Source: Candidatus Aalborgicola lynettensis (GTDB taxonomy: Bacteria > Pseudomonadota > Gammaproteobacteria > Burkholderiales > Burkholderiaceae_C). Taken from it: 64,000 bases of DNA. Positions within the stretch are counted from its first letter, which is position 1; every line of letters begins with the position of its first letter. This document shows positions 34,680-45,026 of this stretch, piece by piece. The stretch is taken from the NCBI GenBank assembly GCA_016719405.1, contig JADJZE010000001.1:186001-250000 (forward strand). Reading direction: 5' to 3'. The translations under genes were made by a program, and so were the position numbers. Below the pieces are notes generated by a model. It had not been told where the DNA came from, searched no databases, and worked only from the letters and a program-made list of their open reading frames with translations.

Positions 34680-36044
34680 CTAGCAGGGCCAGGTGGAGCC
34701 CTGTTCCGGAACCAGTGCGCGCCAGCCCAATTCCCTTTTTATTCGGGCCCGTAACGCATCGGAGGCTTGCATTTCGCCATGCACCACGTACACCTGATCT
34801 GGCGCGGTGGGCATGGTGCGCAGCCACTGCATCAACTGGCCGGAATCTGCATGCGCCGAGGCCGATTCCAATTGGACAATCTCCGCGTTGACTTCCACGT
34901 CGCGACCATGGATGCGCAGCAATCTGGCGCCACCAGCGAGGGATCCGCCCCGCGTACCTGGCGCCTGGTAGCCTGTCAAGATGATCATATTGCGGTGGTT
35001 GCCCGCATGGTGGGCCAGGTGATGCAGTATGCGCCCGCCGGTGGCCATGCCGCTGGCCGAGAGGATCACCATGGGACCATGCCGGGCAGATAGGGCTTTG
35101 GATTCATCCGTGCTATTGACCATGGTTGCACCGTGGGAGAGTGCGTGGGCCTCGCGCGCGTTCAGTCGATGTTCACCCAGATGGCTTTCAAAAAGATGCG
35201 TGGTATGCACAGCCATGGGACTGTCCAGAAAAATGGGCAACGCGCGCGGTATTTCGCCGCTGGCCTTGAGTTGGGCAATGGCGTGCAGCAAGGCTTGGGC
35301 TCGACCGACCGCGAATACCGGAATGACCGCTACGCCGCCACGCGCAGCAACCCGATGCAGCGCGGGTGCCAGTTCAGCCAAAAGGTTGTCCGCCGGGTGC
35401 CGACGGTTTCCATAGGTTGATTCGATCAGAACCGTGTCAGCCGCTGGTGCCGGGTCAGGGGGATACATGATGCTGTCGTCCGGGCGCCCCAAGTCGCCGG
35501 AAAAAAGAATCCGCCTGCCTGCTACCTCTAATAACAGGCTGCACGCCCCCAGAATATGACCTGCAGAACTGAGGGTGATGCGCCAACCTGGAATGGGTTG
35601 AAAAGTACCTCCTATTCGGCTGGCCTTGATGAGGGGCAGACAGTCCAGTGCATCCTGGCGCGTATACAGGGGAAGCGCCGGGGCATGTTTGGAAAACCCA
35701 TGCCGGTTTGCGAACGCAGCGTCTTCCTCCTGGATGTGGCCACTGTCGGGTAGCAGTATTTTGCACAAGGCCTGCGTTCCAGGCGACGCGTAGACGGCAC
35801 CTGCAAAACCTTCTTTTGCCAGCAGCGGCAGGTAGCCGCTGTGATCCAGATGGGCATGCGTCAGCACCACTGCATCAATTTGGTTGGGCGCAATAGGTAG
35901 CGGAGTGCGATTGCGTAGACGCAACTGTTTGTAGCCTTGAAACAGCCCGCAGTCCACCAGTAAGCTGTGGTCGCGATGGCGTACCAGGTATTTGGAGCCA
36001 GTGACCGTATCAGCTCCGCCAAGGAAAGTGATGCTAACGCCCAT
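34680..36044 (-). CDS. MBL-fold beta-CASP hydrolase with RNA-specificity (RMMBL) domain
   Basis: The 454-residue protein belongs to the CPSF73/RNase J-like group of metallo-beta-lactamases and is predicted to process RNA. Motifs are all present: THAHLDH at residues 62-68, SAGHILGACSLLLE, SGDLGRPDDSIMY, ESTYGNRRH, the beta-CASP FAVGRAQALLHAIAQL and DSPMAVHTTHLFE, then SASGMATGGR, SASAHADSGQL and YVVHGE. Unlike RNase J it is short and lacks the C-terminal domain. Genome tradition names this group exonuclease of the beta-lactamase fold; the RNA target is unknown. Confidence 0.88.
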   Translation of the reverse strand: MGVSITFLGGADTVTGSKYLVRHRDHSLLVDCGLFQGYKQLRLRNRTPLPIAPNQIDAVVLTHAHLDHSGYLPLLAKEGFAGAVYASPGTQALCKILLPDSGHIQEEDAAFANRHGFSKHAPALPLYTRQDALDCLPLIKASRIGGTFQPIPGWRITLSSAGHILGACSLLLEVAGRRILFSGDLGRPDDSIMYPPDPAPAADTVLIESTYGNRRHPADNLLAELAPALHRVAARGGVAVIPVFAVGRAQALLHAIAQLKASGEIPRALPIFLDSPMAVHTTHLFESHLGEHRLNAREAHALSHGATMVNSTDESKALSARHGPMVILSASGMATGGRILHHLAHHAGNHRNMIILTGYQAPGTRGGSLAGGARLLRIHGRDVEVNAEIVQLESASAHADSGQLMQWLRTMPTAPDQVYVVHGEMQASDALRARIKRELGWRALVPEQGSTWPC

Positions 36045-36080
36045 GTGTTACCTTTTTAACGGTGCCGGGGTGACCAAACA

Positions 36081-36118
36081 AAAAAATGCCGCCGGGTCGT
36101 TTATAGACCGGGCGGCAT
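36081..36118 (-). terminator. Rho-independent terminator after dnaJ
   Basis: On the minus strand a 13-bp stem with a single mismatch (atgccgcccggtc / gacccggcggcat) and 7-base loop is followed by seven T. It ends the dnaK/dnaJ transcript about 40 bases after the dnaJ stop. Confidence 0.85.
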
Positions 36119-36158
36119 GGTTTGGGTAGTTACATCGGGTTGACCCCATTGCGTTGGG

Positions 36159-37286
36159 TCAACTGAACAGGCTTTTCAGGCGGTCGGTCCAACTGTCTCC
36201 TGTAGGTGAATGTTTACTGCCACCTTTTTTGAAGGAGTCGTCCAGTTCACGCATCAACCGGCGTTGGTGCTCGCTGAGTTTTACAGGGGTTTCAACGGTG
36301 ATGTGACAGTACAAATCACCGGGATAACTGGAGCGAACGCCCTTGATTCCTTTGCCGCGCAGGCGGAATTGCTTGCCCGTTTGGGTCCCCTCCGGGATAT
36401 CGATAACCGCTTTGCCTGCGAGTGTCGGCACGTCGATTTCTCCACCCAATGTGGCTGTGGTCATGCTGATCGGAATGGCGCAATGGAGATCGTCGCCCTC
36501 GCGTTCAAAAATGTCGTGCTTTTTGAGTCGAATCTCAATATACAGGTCGCCCGCAGGGCCGCCGTTGGTGCCGGGTTCACCATTGCCGGTGCTGCGAATG
36601 CGCATGCCGCCGTCGATTCCCGCTGGAATTTTGACTTCCAGGGTTTTTTGCTTTTTGATCTTGCCCTGACCCTGGCAGGCAGAGCAGGGCTCGGGAATCA
36701 CTTTGCCATTGCCACGGCAGGTGGGGCAGGTTTGCTGGACGCTGAAAAAACCTTGGCGCATTTGTACCGAACCCGAACCCGAGCAGGTGACGCATGTTTT
36801 TACCTGGGTGCCAGGCTTGGCGCCGCTGCCTTTACAACTGTCGCAAGATTCCCAACTGGGGATGCGAATTTGTGCGTCTTTGCCCTTGGCGGCTTCTTCC
36901 AGGGTGACTTCCATGGCATAGCTCAAATCGCCACCACGAAACACCTGGCGGCCACCGCTGGCGCGACCCCGTTGCTGGCCGAACATGTCGCCAAAAATGT
37001 CGCCAAACGCTTCGGCAAACCCGCCATAGCCTTCGCCGGGACCGCGCATGTTGGGGTCAACGCCGGCATGCCCATGCTGGTCATAAGCTGCCCGCTTTTG
37101 CGGGTCTGACAGCATCTCGTAGGCTTCCTTGGCTTCCTTGAATTTTTCTTCCGCTACTTTGGATGTGTCGCCCTGATTGCGGTCAGGGTGGTGCTTCATC
37201 GCCAGCTTGCGGTAGGCCTTCTTGATGTCGTCGTCCGAAGCATTTTTTGGAACGCCCAGAATATCGTAAAAATCTCTTTTAGCCAT
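36159..37286 (-). CDS. dnaJ: Chaperone protein DnaJ (Hsp40)
   Basis: The 375-residue cochaperone stimulates the DnaK ATPase and delivers unfolded proteins. The J domain contains MKHHPDRN (HPD near residue 33), followed by a Gly/Phe-rich segment, four CxxCxGxG zinc repeats (CDSCKGSG, CVTCSGSG, CPTCRGNG, CSACQGQG) between about residues 145 and 220, and the C-terminal substrate-binding domain. Complete and of type A length. It follows dnaK by 119 bases in the same orientation. Confidence 0.97.
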   Translation of the reverse strand: MAKRDFYDILGVPKNASDDDIKKAYRKLAMKHHPDRNQGDTSKVAEEKFKEAKEAYEMLSDPQKRAAYDQHGHAGVDPNMRGPGEGYGGFAEAFGDIFGDMFGQQRGRASGGRQVFRGGDLSYAMEVTLEEAAKGKDAQIRIPSWESCDSCKGSGAKPGTQVKTCVTCSGSGSVQMRQGFFSVQQTCPTCRGNGKVIPEPCSACQGQGKIKKQKTLEVKIPAGIDGGMRIRSTGNGEPGTNGGPAGDLYIEIRLKKHDIFEREGDDLHCAIPISMTTATLGGEIDVPTLAGKAVIDIPEGTQTGKQFRLRGKGIKGVRSSYPGDLYCHITVETPVKLSEHQRRLMRELDDSFKKGGSKHSPTGDSWTDRLKSLFS

Positions 37287-37333
37287 GGTTGCCAGACAGT
37301 GTGGGTCTTTGATTAATTGCGAAAACGTGATGC

Positions 37334-37378
37334 AAAACGCCGCGCTGACGATTCATGACGAATGCGTCTGGCGCGGCG
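37334..37378 (-). terminator. Hairpin between dnaK and dnaJ (possible attenuator)
   Basis: The arms cgccgcgc and gcgcggcg plus inner pairs (gacg/cgtc) form a stem followed on the minus strand by only four T. It probably allows partial read-through, lowering dnaJ relative to dnaK. Confidence 0.45.
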
Positions 37379-37405
37379 GGCTGCAATGGCACGCTGGTTG
37401 TGCCC

Positions 37406-39358
37406 TCAGCCTTTTTTGACTTCCTTGACTTCGGCGTCTACAACGTTGTCATCGGCCGCGCCTGCGGCATTGCCAGCAGAGTGGGCTTGCGTTTCACCAC
37501 CTGCTGCAGAGCCCGCCTCGGAAGATTGTTTGGCCTGCATGTCGGCGTACATTTTTTCGCCCAGCTTTTGACTTACCGACATCAAAGCCGTGTTTTTCTC
37601 GTCGATCGCAGCCTTGTCGTCACCTTTAATCGCGTCTTCCAAGTCTTTGATGGCCGCTTCGATTTTATCTTTCTCACCCGCATCGAGTTTGTCGCCGTAC
37701 TCAGCCAGGCTCTTTTTCACGCTGTGGATGCTGCTGTCTGCCTGATTCTTGGATTGCACCAGTTCGAGCTTGCGCTTGTCGTCAGCAGCATTCAACTCGG
37801 CATCTTTCACCATTTGCTGAATCTCTGCCTCGGACAAGCCCGAATTGGCTTTGATGGTGATTTTGTTTTCTTTGCCAGTGCCTTTGTCTTTGGCGCCAAC
37901 ATGCAAAATGCCGTTGGCATCGATGTCAAAAGACACTTCAATCTGGGGGGTTCCACGGGGGGCCGGAGGAATGCCTTCCAGATTGAACTCACCGAGCATC
38001 TTATTGCCGACCGCTATGTCACGCTCCCCTTGGTAGACCTTGATGGTTACGGCCGGTTGGTTGTCGTCTGCAGTCGAGAATGTTTGGGCAAACTTGGTCG
38101 GAATGGTGGTGTTTTTGGTGATCATCTTGGTCATCACACCACCCATTGTTTCAATACCGAGCGACAAGGGCGTGACATCCAGCAGCAGCACGTCTTTGCG
38201 ATCACCTGAGAGCACCTGGCCTTGAATGGCAGCGCCCACTGCCACGGCTTCGTCGGGGTTTACGTCCTTGCGCGGCTCTTTGCCGAACAATTCCTTGACC
38301 TTTTCTTGCACCTTGGGCATACGGGTCATGCCGCCGACCAGAATCACGTCATGGATGTCGGACACTTTGACGCCTGCGTCCTTGATGGCGGTGCGGCAAG
38401 GCGCAATAGTGCGTTCGATCAGTTCCTCGACCAGGCTTTCCAGTTTGGCGCGGGTGAGCTTGATGTTCAGATGTTTGGGGCCGGACGCATCAGCCGTCAC
38501 GTAGGGCAGGTTAATGTCCGTTTGTGCGCTGCTGGAGAGTTCGATCTTGGCTTTTTCGGCAGCTTCCTTGAGGCGCTGCAGGGCCAAGACATCTTTCGAC
38601 AGATCGACGCCCTGTTCTTTCTTGAACTCGGCAATGATGAAGTCGATGACGCGTTGATCGAAGTCTTCACCACCCAGGAAAGTGTCACCATTGGTGGAAA
38701 GTACCTCGAATTGTTTTTCACCGTCCACATCGGCAATTTCGATGATGGATACGTCGAATGTACCGCCGCCCAGGTCGTAAACCGCAATTTTCCGGTCACC
38801 CTTTTCGTTCTTGTCCATGCCAAAGGCCAAGGCTGCAGCGGTAGGTTCGTTGATGATGCGTTTGACATCCAGGCCGGCAATACGTCCGGCATCTTTGGTG
38901 GCTTGTCGTTGTGCGTCATTGAAGTAAGCGGGCACCGTGATTACGGCGTCGGTCACTTCTTCGCCAAGGTAGTCTTCGGCGGTTTTCTTCATCTTGCGCA
39001 GAATGTCTGCACTGACCTGTTGGGGCGCCATGCGGTTGCCGCGCACTTCCACCCACGCGTCTCCATTGTCGGCGGCGGCAATCTTGTAGGGCATCAGGTC
39101 GATGTCCTTTTGTACTTCCTTCTCGGAATACTTGCGACCGATCAAGCGCTTGACAGCGTACAGGGTGTTTTTGGGGTTGGTGACGGATTGGCGCTTGGCG
39201 GACGCTCCGACCAACACTTCGCCGTCTTCTTGGTAGGCAATGATGGATGGCGTGGTACGCGCACCCTCCGCGTTTTCAATCACTTTGGCGTTATTGCCTT
39301 CCATGATTGCGACGCACGAATTGGTGGTTCCGAGGTCAATGCCGATGATTCTTCCCAT
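37406..39358 (-). CDS. dnaK: Chaperone protein DnaK (Hsp70)
   Basis: The 650-residue ATP-driven chaperone begins MGRIIGIDLGTTNSCVAIME and has the Hsp70 signatures IAVYDLGGGTFDVSIIEI and VILVGGMTRMPKVQ, then the substrate-binding domain (LLLDVTPLSLGIETMGG) and a lid ending in an Ala/Gly-rich tail and DNVVDAEVKEVKKG. It lies between grpE and dnaJ. Upstream on the minus strand there is a perfect cttgaa (near 39420-39425) that could be a sigma-32 -35 box, but the matching -10 is weak, so a separate heat-shock promoter is only possible. Confidence 0.98.
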   Translation of the reverse strand: MGRIIGIDLGTTNSCVAIMEGNNAKVIENAEGARTTPSIIAYQEDGEVLVGASAKRQSVTNPKNTLYAVKRLIGRKYSEKEVQKDIDLMPYKIAAADNGDAWVEVRGNRMAPQQVSADILRKMKKTAEDYLGEEVTDAVITVPAYFNDAQRQATKDAGRIAGLDVKRIINEPTAAALAFGMDKNEKGDRKIAVYDLGGGTFDVSIIEIADVDGEKQFEVLSTNGDTFLGGEDFDQRVIDFIIAEFKKEQGVDLSKDVLALQRLKEAAEKAKIELSSSAQTDINLPYVTADASGPKHLNIKLTRAKLESLVEELIERTIAPCRTAIKDAGVKVSDIHDVILVGGMTRMPKVQEKVKELFGKEPRKDVNPDEAVAVGAAIQGQVLSGDRKDVLLLDVTPLSLGIETMGGVMTKMITKNTTIPTKFAQTFSTADDNQPAVTIKVYQGERDIAVGNKMLGEFNLEGIPPAPRGTPQIEVSFDIDANGILHVGAKDKGTGKENKITIKANSGLSEAEIQQMVKDAELNAADDKRKLELVQSKNQADSSIHSVKKSLAEYGDKLDAGEKDKIEAAIKDLEDAIKGDDKAAIDEKNTALMSVSQKLGEKMYADMQAKQSSEAGSAAGGETQAHSAGNAAGAADDNVVDAEVKEVKKG

Positions 39359-39485
39359 GGTTTACTCCTGCTAATTCAAAAAAATTCAGATGGTGCTTAC
39401 TTGATGCCGATTGGCACGATTTCAAGACTGGACAGTTAGCCGGTTGAGGAGATCCCCTGACCCCCTATTTAATGACGGCCAGAAG

Positions 39486-40049
39486 CTATTTGGCAGCAGA
39501 TACGGTTACCAAAGCGGGACGCAATACACGATCTGCAATGGAATATCCTTTTTGCAGCACGCTCACGACCGCATTGGCTTCCTGATCAGAGGGAACAACA
39601 CTGATGGCCTGGTGTTGATGGGGATCAAATTTTGCGCCTGCACCGGGGTTGATGGCCACTACCTTGTTGCGCTCCAGGGCAGCAATGAGTTGACGCAATG
39701 TTGCTTGCGCACCTTCCCGGATTTGGTCCGGGCTTGCGTCTTTGATCAGCAAACCTGCTTCAAGGCTGTCAGCCACGGGAAGCAGGCTTTCGGCGAATCC
39801 CTCAACCGCGAATTTGCGGGCTTTTGTGATTTCGTCTTCTGCACGACGGCGCGCGTTTTCTGCATCGGCCTTGGCACGCAAATACTGGTCTGCCAGTTCA
39901 TTGCATTTGGTCTGCAATTCTGCTAACTCTGCATGCACTTGCATGGGCGCATCGGGACTTGGCGGAGAAACTTGCGCAGCGACCATATCCTGTGTGCTTT
40001 GGTATTGGGCGCTGGGTGATGCTTGGGGCGTGGACGGGGTATCAGACAT
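39486..40049 (-). CDS. grpE: Nucleotide exchange factor GrpE
   Basis: The 187-residue protein releases ADP from DnaK. It has an N-terminal Ser/Pro/Gln-rich tail, a long helix (AELQTKCNELADQYLRAKAD, AENARRRAEDEITKARK) that forms the dimer, and the C-terminal beta domain with FDPHQHQAISVVPSDQEA and GYSIADRVLRPALVTVS. A sigma-32-like promoter lies upstream. dnaK follows after 127 bases. Confidence 0.96.
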   Translation of the reverse strand: MSDTPSTPQASPSAQYQSTQDMVAAQVSPPSPDAPMQVHAELAELQTKCNELADQYLRAKADAENARRRAEDEITKARKFAVEGFAESLLPVADSLEAGLLIKDASPDQIREGAQATLRQLIAALERNKVVAINPGAGAKFDPHQHQAISVVPSDQEANAVVSVLQKGYSIADRVLRPALVTVSAAK

Positions 40050-40086
40050 GCACTTAAAAATGGAGTTGTTAACGACTGAATGCTAC

Positions 40087-40113
40087 TGTGGGGGCACCAG
40101 GCTGCAATTCAAT
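40087..40113 (-). promoter_or_regulatory. Putative heat-shock (sigma-32) promoter of grpE
   Basis: On the minus strand attgaa (40108-40113) is followed after 13 bases by cccccaca (40087-40094). The pattern matches the sigma-32 consensus (cttgaa, 13-15 bases, ccccat) well. It lies 38 bases before the grpE start. Reading is direct; sigma-32 use is inferred from the consensus. Confidence 0.5.
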
Positions 40114-40156
40114 AGCGAGGGGCCGCACAATTTGGTTGTCTGTGCGATTCGTGGGT

Positions 40157-40510
40157 TTAGCCCGAAGTGCCCAACAGTTCGACGTCGAATTTGAGGGTTG
40201 CATTGGGGGGAATGACACCTCCCGCACCACGGCTGCCATAACCCAGCGCAGCAGGAATGATCAAAGTACGTATTCCGCCGACTTTCATGCCAGCGACGCC
40301 TTCGTCCCAGCCGCGAATGACCATGCCGCCGCCCAAGTGAAAAACAAAGGGGTCATTGCGATCTTTGCTGGAGTCGAACTTGGTGCCCTGGGTTCCATTG
40401 CTGTAAAGCCATCCGGTGTAGTGCACGGTAACATTGTGGCCTTTGGTCGCAACAGCGCCAGTTCCTTCGGTGGTGTCTTCGTACTGAAGGCCTGATGGAG
40501 TCGTAATCAT
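40157..40510 (-). CDS. FKBP-type peptidyl-prolyl cis-trans isomerase
   Basis: The 117-residue single-domain enzyme catalyses proline isomerisation in protein folding. The FKBP fold motifs are VTVHYTGWLYSNGTQGTKFD, FHLGGGMVIRGWDEGVAGMK, and the ending IPPNATLKFDVELL. No signal peptide, so cytoplasmic. It precedes grpE on the same strand (107-base gap), in keeping with a folding-related cluster. hrcA, common at this place in other betaproteobacteria, is not present here. Confidence 0.93.
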   Translation of the reverse strand: MITTPSGLQYEDTTEGTGAVATKGHNVTVHYTGWLYSNGTQGTKFDSSKDRNDPFVFHLGGGMVIRGWDEGVAGMKVGGIRTLIIPAALGYGSRGAGGVIPPNATLKFDVELLGTSG

Positions 40511-40598
40511 GGAAAATCCTTGGTCAATTTCGGGGGGTGAGGGCCATGCAAGACGTGTGTGCAGGCTTCTGAATAAGGCTGTCGATTATGCCGCAGGC

Positions 40599-40624
40599 AA
40601 AAAAAAGACAGGGATAGCCTGTCT
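40599..40624 (-). terminator. Rho-independent terminator after the HxlR-like gene
   Basis: The stem agacagg/cctgtct with a 5-base loop is followed on the minus strand by a run of seven or eight T. It closes the small regulator gene about 35 bases after its stop and insulates the FKBP gene. Confidence 0.8.
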
Positions 40625-40659
40625 TCTTGGAACTGGACCCGATTGGTCCATGAATCCGG

Positions 40660-40971
40660 CTACTTGGTCTTTTTTGCCTGGGCAAGTGACCATTTTCCGG
40701 CAAACGCCTGGAGGTCACCCATCCGTTTGAGCAAATCAGCACCAATAGAGGTTACCGAATAGCCATCACTGCCATGCGTCATGAGGCCTGCTTCACGCAG
40801 CTCCTTAATTCGCGTATTCAGCGTATTCGGGGTAATTCCCCCAACGCTGTCCTGCAATAGGCGAAATGTTTGTGCGTGTCCGTCACGCAATGCCCACAGT
40901 ACACGCATGGCATAGCGTGACTCCAGTAATCCCAACAATTGACTAATGGCGACCGATTCTTTCGAACTCAT
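40660..40971 (-). CDS. Small winged-helix transcriptional regulator (HxlR-like)
   Basis: The 103-residue protein fits the HxlR/MarR-like winged helix: LLGLLESRYAMRVLWALRDG, FRLLQDSVGGITPNTLNTRI, KELREAGLMTHGSDGYSVT and a C-terminal dimerisation helix. The Cys typical of redox-sensing HxlR members near the N-terminus is absent, so the signal is not a disulfide of that type. It is divergent from the ComFB-like gene across a structured 321-base spacer, which may contain its operator. Target genes are unknown. Confidence 0.75.
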   Translation of the reverse strand: MSSKESVAISQLLGLLESRYAMRVLWALRDGHAQTFRLLQDSVGGITPNTLNTRIKELREAGLMTHGSDGYSVTSIGADLLKRMGDLQAFAGKWSLAQAKKTK

Positions 40972-41053
40972 TAACTACCTCTCATGAATGCGGTTTACAA
41001 ATATCGGGCAACCGTACAGCCACTGGGCTGCTCGCGGAGAATTGCCCGACAAA

Positions 41054-41097
41054 TTGCAGCAGGGTGAAACTATATCGCAGTTTTTACCCTGCTACAA
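41054..41097. promoter_or_regulatory. Long imperfect hairpin in the ComFB leader region
   Basis: The arm 41054-41071 (ttgcagcagggtgaaact) pairs with 41079-41097 with two mismatches and one bulge around a 7-base loop. No T-run follows. It could be an RNA structure in the comFB leader or a dimeric operator. Confidence 0.45.
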
Positions 41098-41117
41098 GTT
41101 TCATAGCTTGCGAATAT
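41090..41117 (+). repeat. Degenerate dispersed repeat before comFB
   Basis: The segment tgctacaagtttcatagctt then gcgaata resembles the start of the repeat family (gctatgaaattcgtagctgc, ttgcgca). It overlaps the right arm of the hairpin. Similarity is partial. Confidence 0.4.
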
Positions 41118-41292
41118 ATAAAGGGGCGTGCGCAAGGTATTGTCGTGGGATGATTCACCGAAAAATGGGCGCAGATCATGCATTTATTTGTGTTTTCGTC
41201 GCACAGCAGCATACCCACCCCTTGTCACTAGGAAAGGGAAATGCTAAGGTTGCCTTGGTAATTTATGTGGGTGACGAGTTGGGGGTATCGCA

Positions 41293-41574
41293 ATGGTGTT
41301 TACGTTTGAGCAGGTTCATAACTACTACGAGCGGTTGGTATTTGAGGAGGTTGCGCGGCGTGCCGAATCAAACCCTGACTTCACGGTTGACATGCTGTGT
41401 GATGTGGCTTGTGTGGCGCTCAATCGGCTCCCTGCACGGTATGTTCGTCATGATGTTGATCTGATGTTTTATCTAACGGAGCACGAACGCCACGCCATTG
41501 ATTTATCGCTTGAAGAGGTGCTGCAGTACGCCTTTCGGTTTGTTCAGGAACGTGCAAATAAGCCCGCAAATTAA
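41293..41574 (+). CDS. ComFB-like protein (late competence development protein family)
   Basis: The 93-residue protein matches the ComFB family: NYYERLVFEEVARRAE, then DMLCDVACVALNRLPARYVR and the C-terminal DLMFYLTEHERHAIDLSLEE. ComFB was named from the Bacillus comF operon; cyanobacterial members have been reported to bind cyclic dinucleotides, which would link it to the two diguanylate cyclases in the window. That link is inference. It is a single gene, starts at ATG 41293, and overlaps the convergent aroE end by four bases. No comF DNA-uptake genes are adjacent. Confidence 0.8.
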   Translation: MVFTFEQVHNYYERLVFEEVARRAESNPDFTVDMLCDVACVALNRLPARYVRHDVDLMFYLTEHERHAIDLSLEEVLQYAFRFVQERANKPAN

Positions 41575-42413
41575 AGCGTGGCTTGAATCTGTTCACGCAG
41601 ATTCGGCGTTACTTCGGGGCGTACCCCGAACCATGCCGCGAACGCGGGGCGGGCTTGGTGAAGCAGCATTCCCAAGCCGTTGACCGTCAAATTGCCCCGT
41701 GCGCGTGCTGCAGCGATCAAGGGTGTTTCCATCGGTACATAAACAATATCCGACACGAGTGCGGTGTTTGGTAACTGCTGCAGATTCAAATCCAGAGCAG
41801 GTTCTCCGTGCATGCCTTGGTTGGTGGTGTTGACCAGCAATGCTGCGCCCGCTAGCGTGTCATGTCTGTCCCGCCAGGGAATAGCAACCACCTTCGAACC
41901 AAATTCGGACGCCATGTTTTTTGCTTTGTCAGCGCTTCGGTTGGTCAGTCGAATTTCCTGTGCACCGTTTTCCATTAAAGCCACAATCACTGCCCGTGCT
42001 GCGCCACCAGCGCCAACTACCATGGCTGGTCCCGCGTCAGCCCGCCAGTCCGGACGAACGTCTAGCAGACTTTGAATGTAACCAAAGCCATCCGTATTCA
42101 TTCCCGTAAGGGTGCCGTCGACTTCAACCACGACGGTGTTGACGGCACCAATGCGGTGTGCCTGCGGATCCACTCGATCCAACACATCCAGTGCGGCCAC
42201 TTTGTGTGGAATAGTCAAGTTGCAACCCGAAAATCCCAAAACCGGCAAGCTGCGTAAAGCCACTTCCAGTTTGTCGGGTTGGACCGGAAGCAGGACATAA
42301 GCGCCACGCAGACCATACTGCGCGATCCAGTGATTGTGGATGACAGGTGAACGCGAGTGCGCCACCGGCCAACCCATGACCCCAGCCAGCTTATAGGGGG
42401 CTTCTAGTGCCAT
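41571..42413 (-). CDS. aroE: Shikimate dehydrogenase (NADP+)
   Basis: The 280-residue enzyme reduces 3-dehydroshikimate in aromatic amino acid synthesis. The substrate site includes HSRSPVIHN and NLTIPHK (catalytic Lys71) and an Asp in GMNTDGFGY near residue 109. The nucleotide fold is GAGGAARAVIVAL near 135, with LTNRS as the NADP phosphate-binding segment. Complete. It is on the same strand as rpoD/dnaG but with a separate 99-base gap. Confidence 0.95.
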   Translation of the reverse strand: MALEAPYKLAGVMGWPVAHSRSPVIHNHWIAQYGLRGAYVLLPVQPDKLEVALRSLPVLGFSGCNLTIPHKVAALDVLDRVDPQAHRIGAVNTVVVEVDGTLTGMNTDGFGYIQSLLDVRPDWRADAGPAMVVGAGGAARAVIVALMENGAQEIRLTNRSADKAKNMASEFGSKVVAIPWRDRHDTLAGAALLVNTTNQGMHGEPALDLNLQQLPNTALVSDIVYVPMETPLIAAARARGNLTVNGLGMLLHQARPAFAAWFGVRPEVTPNLREQIQATL

Positions 42414-42512
42414 CGGGTAGCACTCCCAATTTTTCGCAGGGCCATCACAAGAAAAATTAAATCCCTCTGGGGATGACGATCCGCGTAGTGGTGTGGTGCA
42501 GGGGTCACAAAT

Positions 42513-44819
<2,307 letters not shown>

Positions 44820-44986
44820 TTGCGCAAGGCACAGCTGGCGGGGCAGAGAGGATAAATCCCCGTAGGCAAGATGGGAGGGCGAACATTTGGGATGCAGTCC
44901 TTGCGGTAAGGCGGCCGGTTGTGATCCATGTCAACGATTGGCCTGGTCCGGAGGTGTTGCTGTCGCTCTTGCTGAAAGAACCGGCA

Positions 44987-45014
44987 ATTATAGCGTTGCA
45001 ACGATTGAATTCAA
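44987..45014 (-). promoter_or_regulatory. Putative sigma-70 promoter of rpoD
   Basis: On the minus strand ttgaat (45009-45014) and a perfect tataat (44987-44992) are spaced by 16 bases, lying just after the dnaG stop. The leader to the rpoD start is about 160 bases. The motif quality is good; use is inferred. Confidence 0.55.
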
Positions 45015-45026
45015 GTTAAGTGTTGC

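Larger units (their letters stand above)
40972..41292. other. Structured noncoding spacer between HxlR-like and ComFB-like genes
   Basis: No credible gene is seen (open frames here lack codon bias and family resemblance). The region holds an 18-base-arm imperfect hairpin at 41054-41097, a second inverted repeat cttgcg/cgcaag at 41107-41136 flanking a tatataaag stretch, and a degenerate copy of the dispersed repeat at 41090-41117. It is more AT-rich than the surrounding genes and should carry both divergent promoters. Confidence 0.55.

Noticed and set aside
39395..39425. Possible sigma-32 promoter before dnaK (perfect cttgaa)
   Set aside because: The -10 region does not match ccccat at a proper distance, so it was not listed as a feature.
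40988..41464. 158-residue frame before and over comFB
   Set aside because: It runs through hairpin and repeat sequence and overlaps the ComFB frame; no family resemblance.
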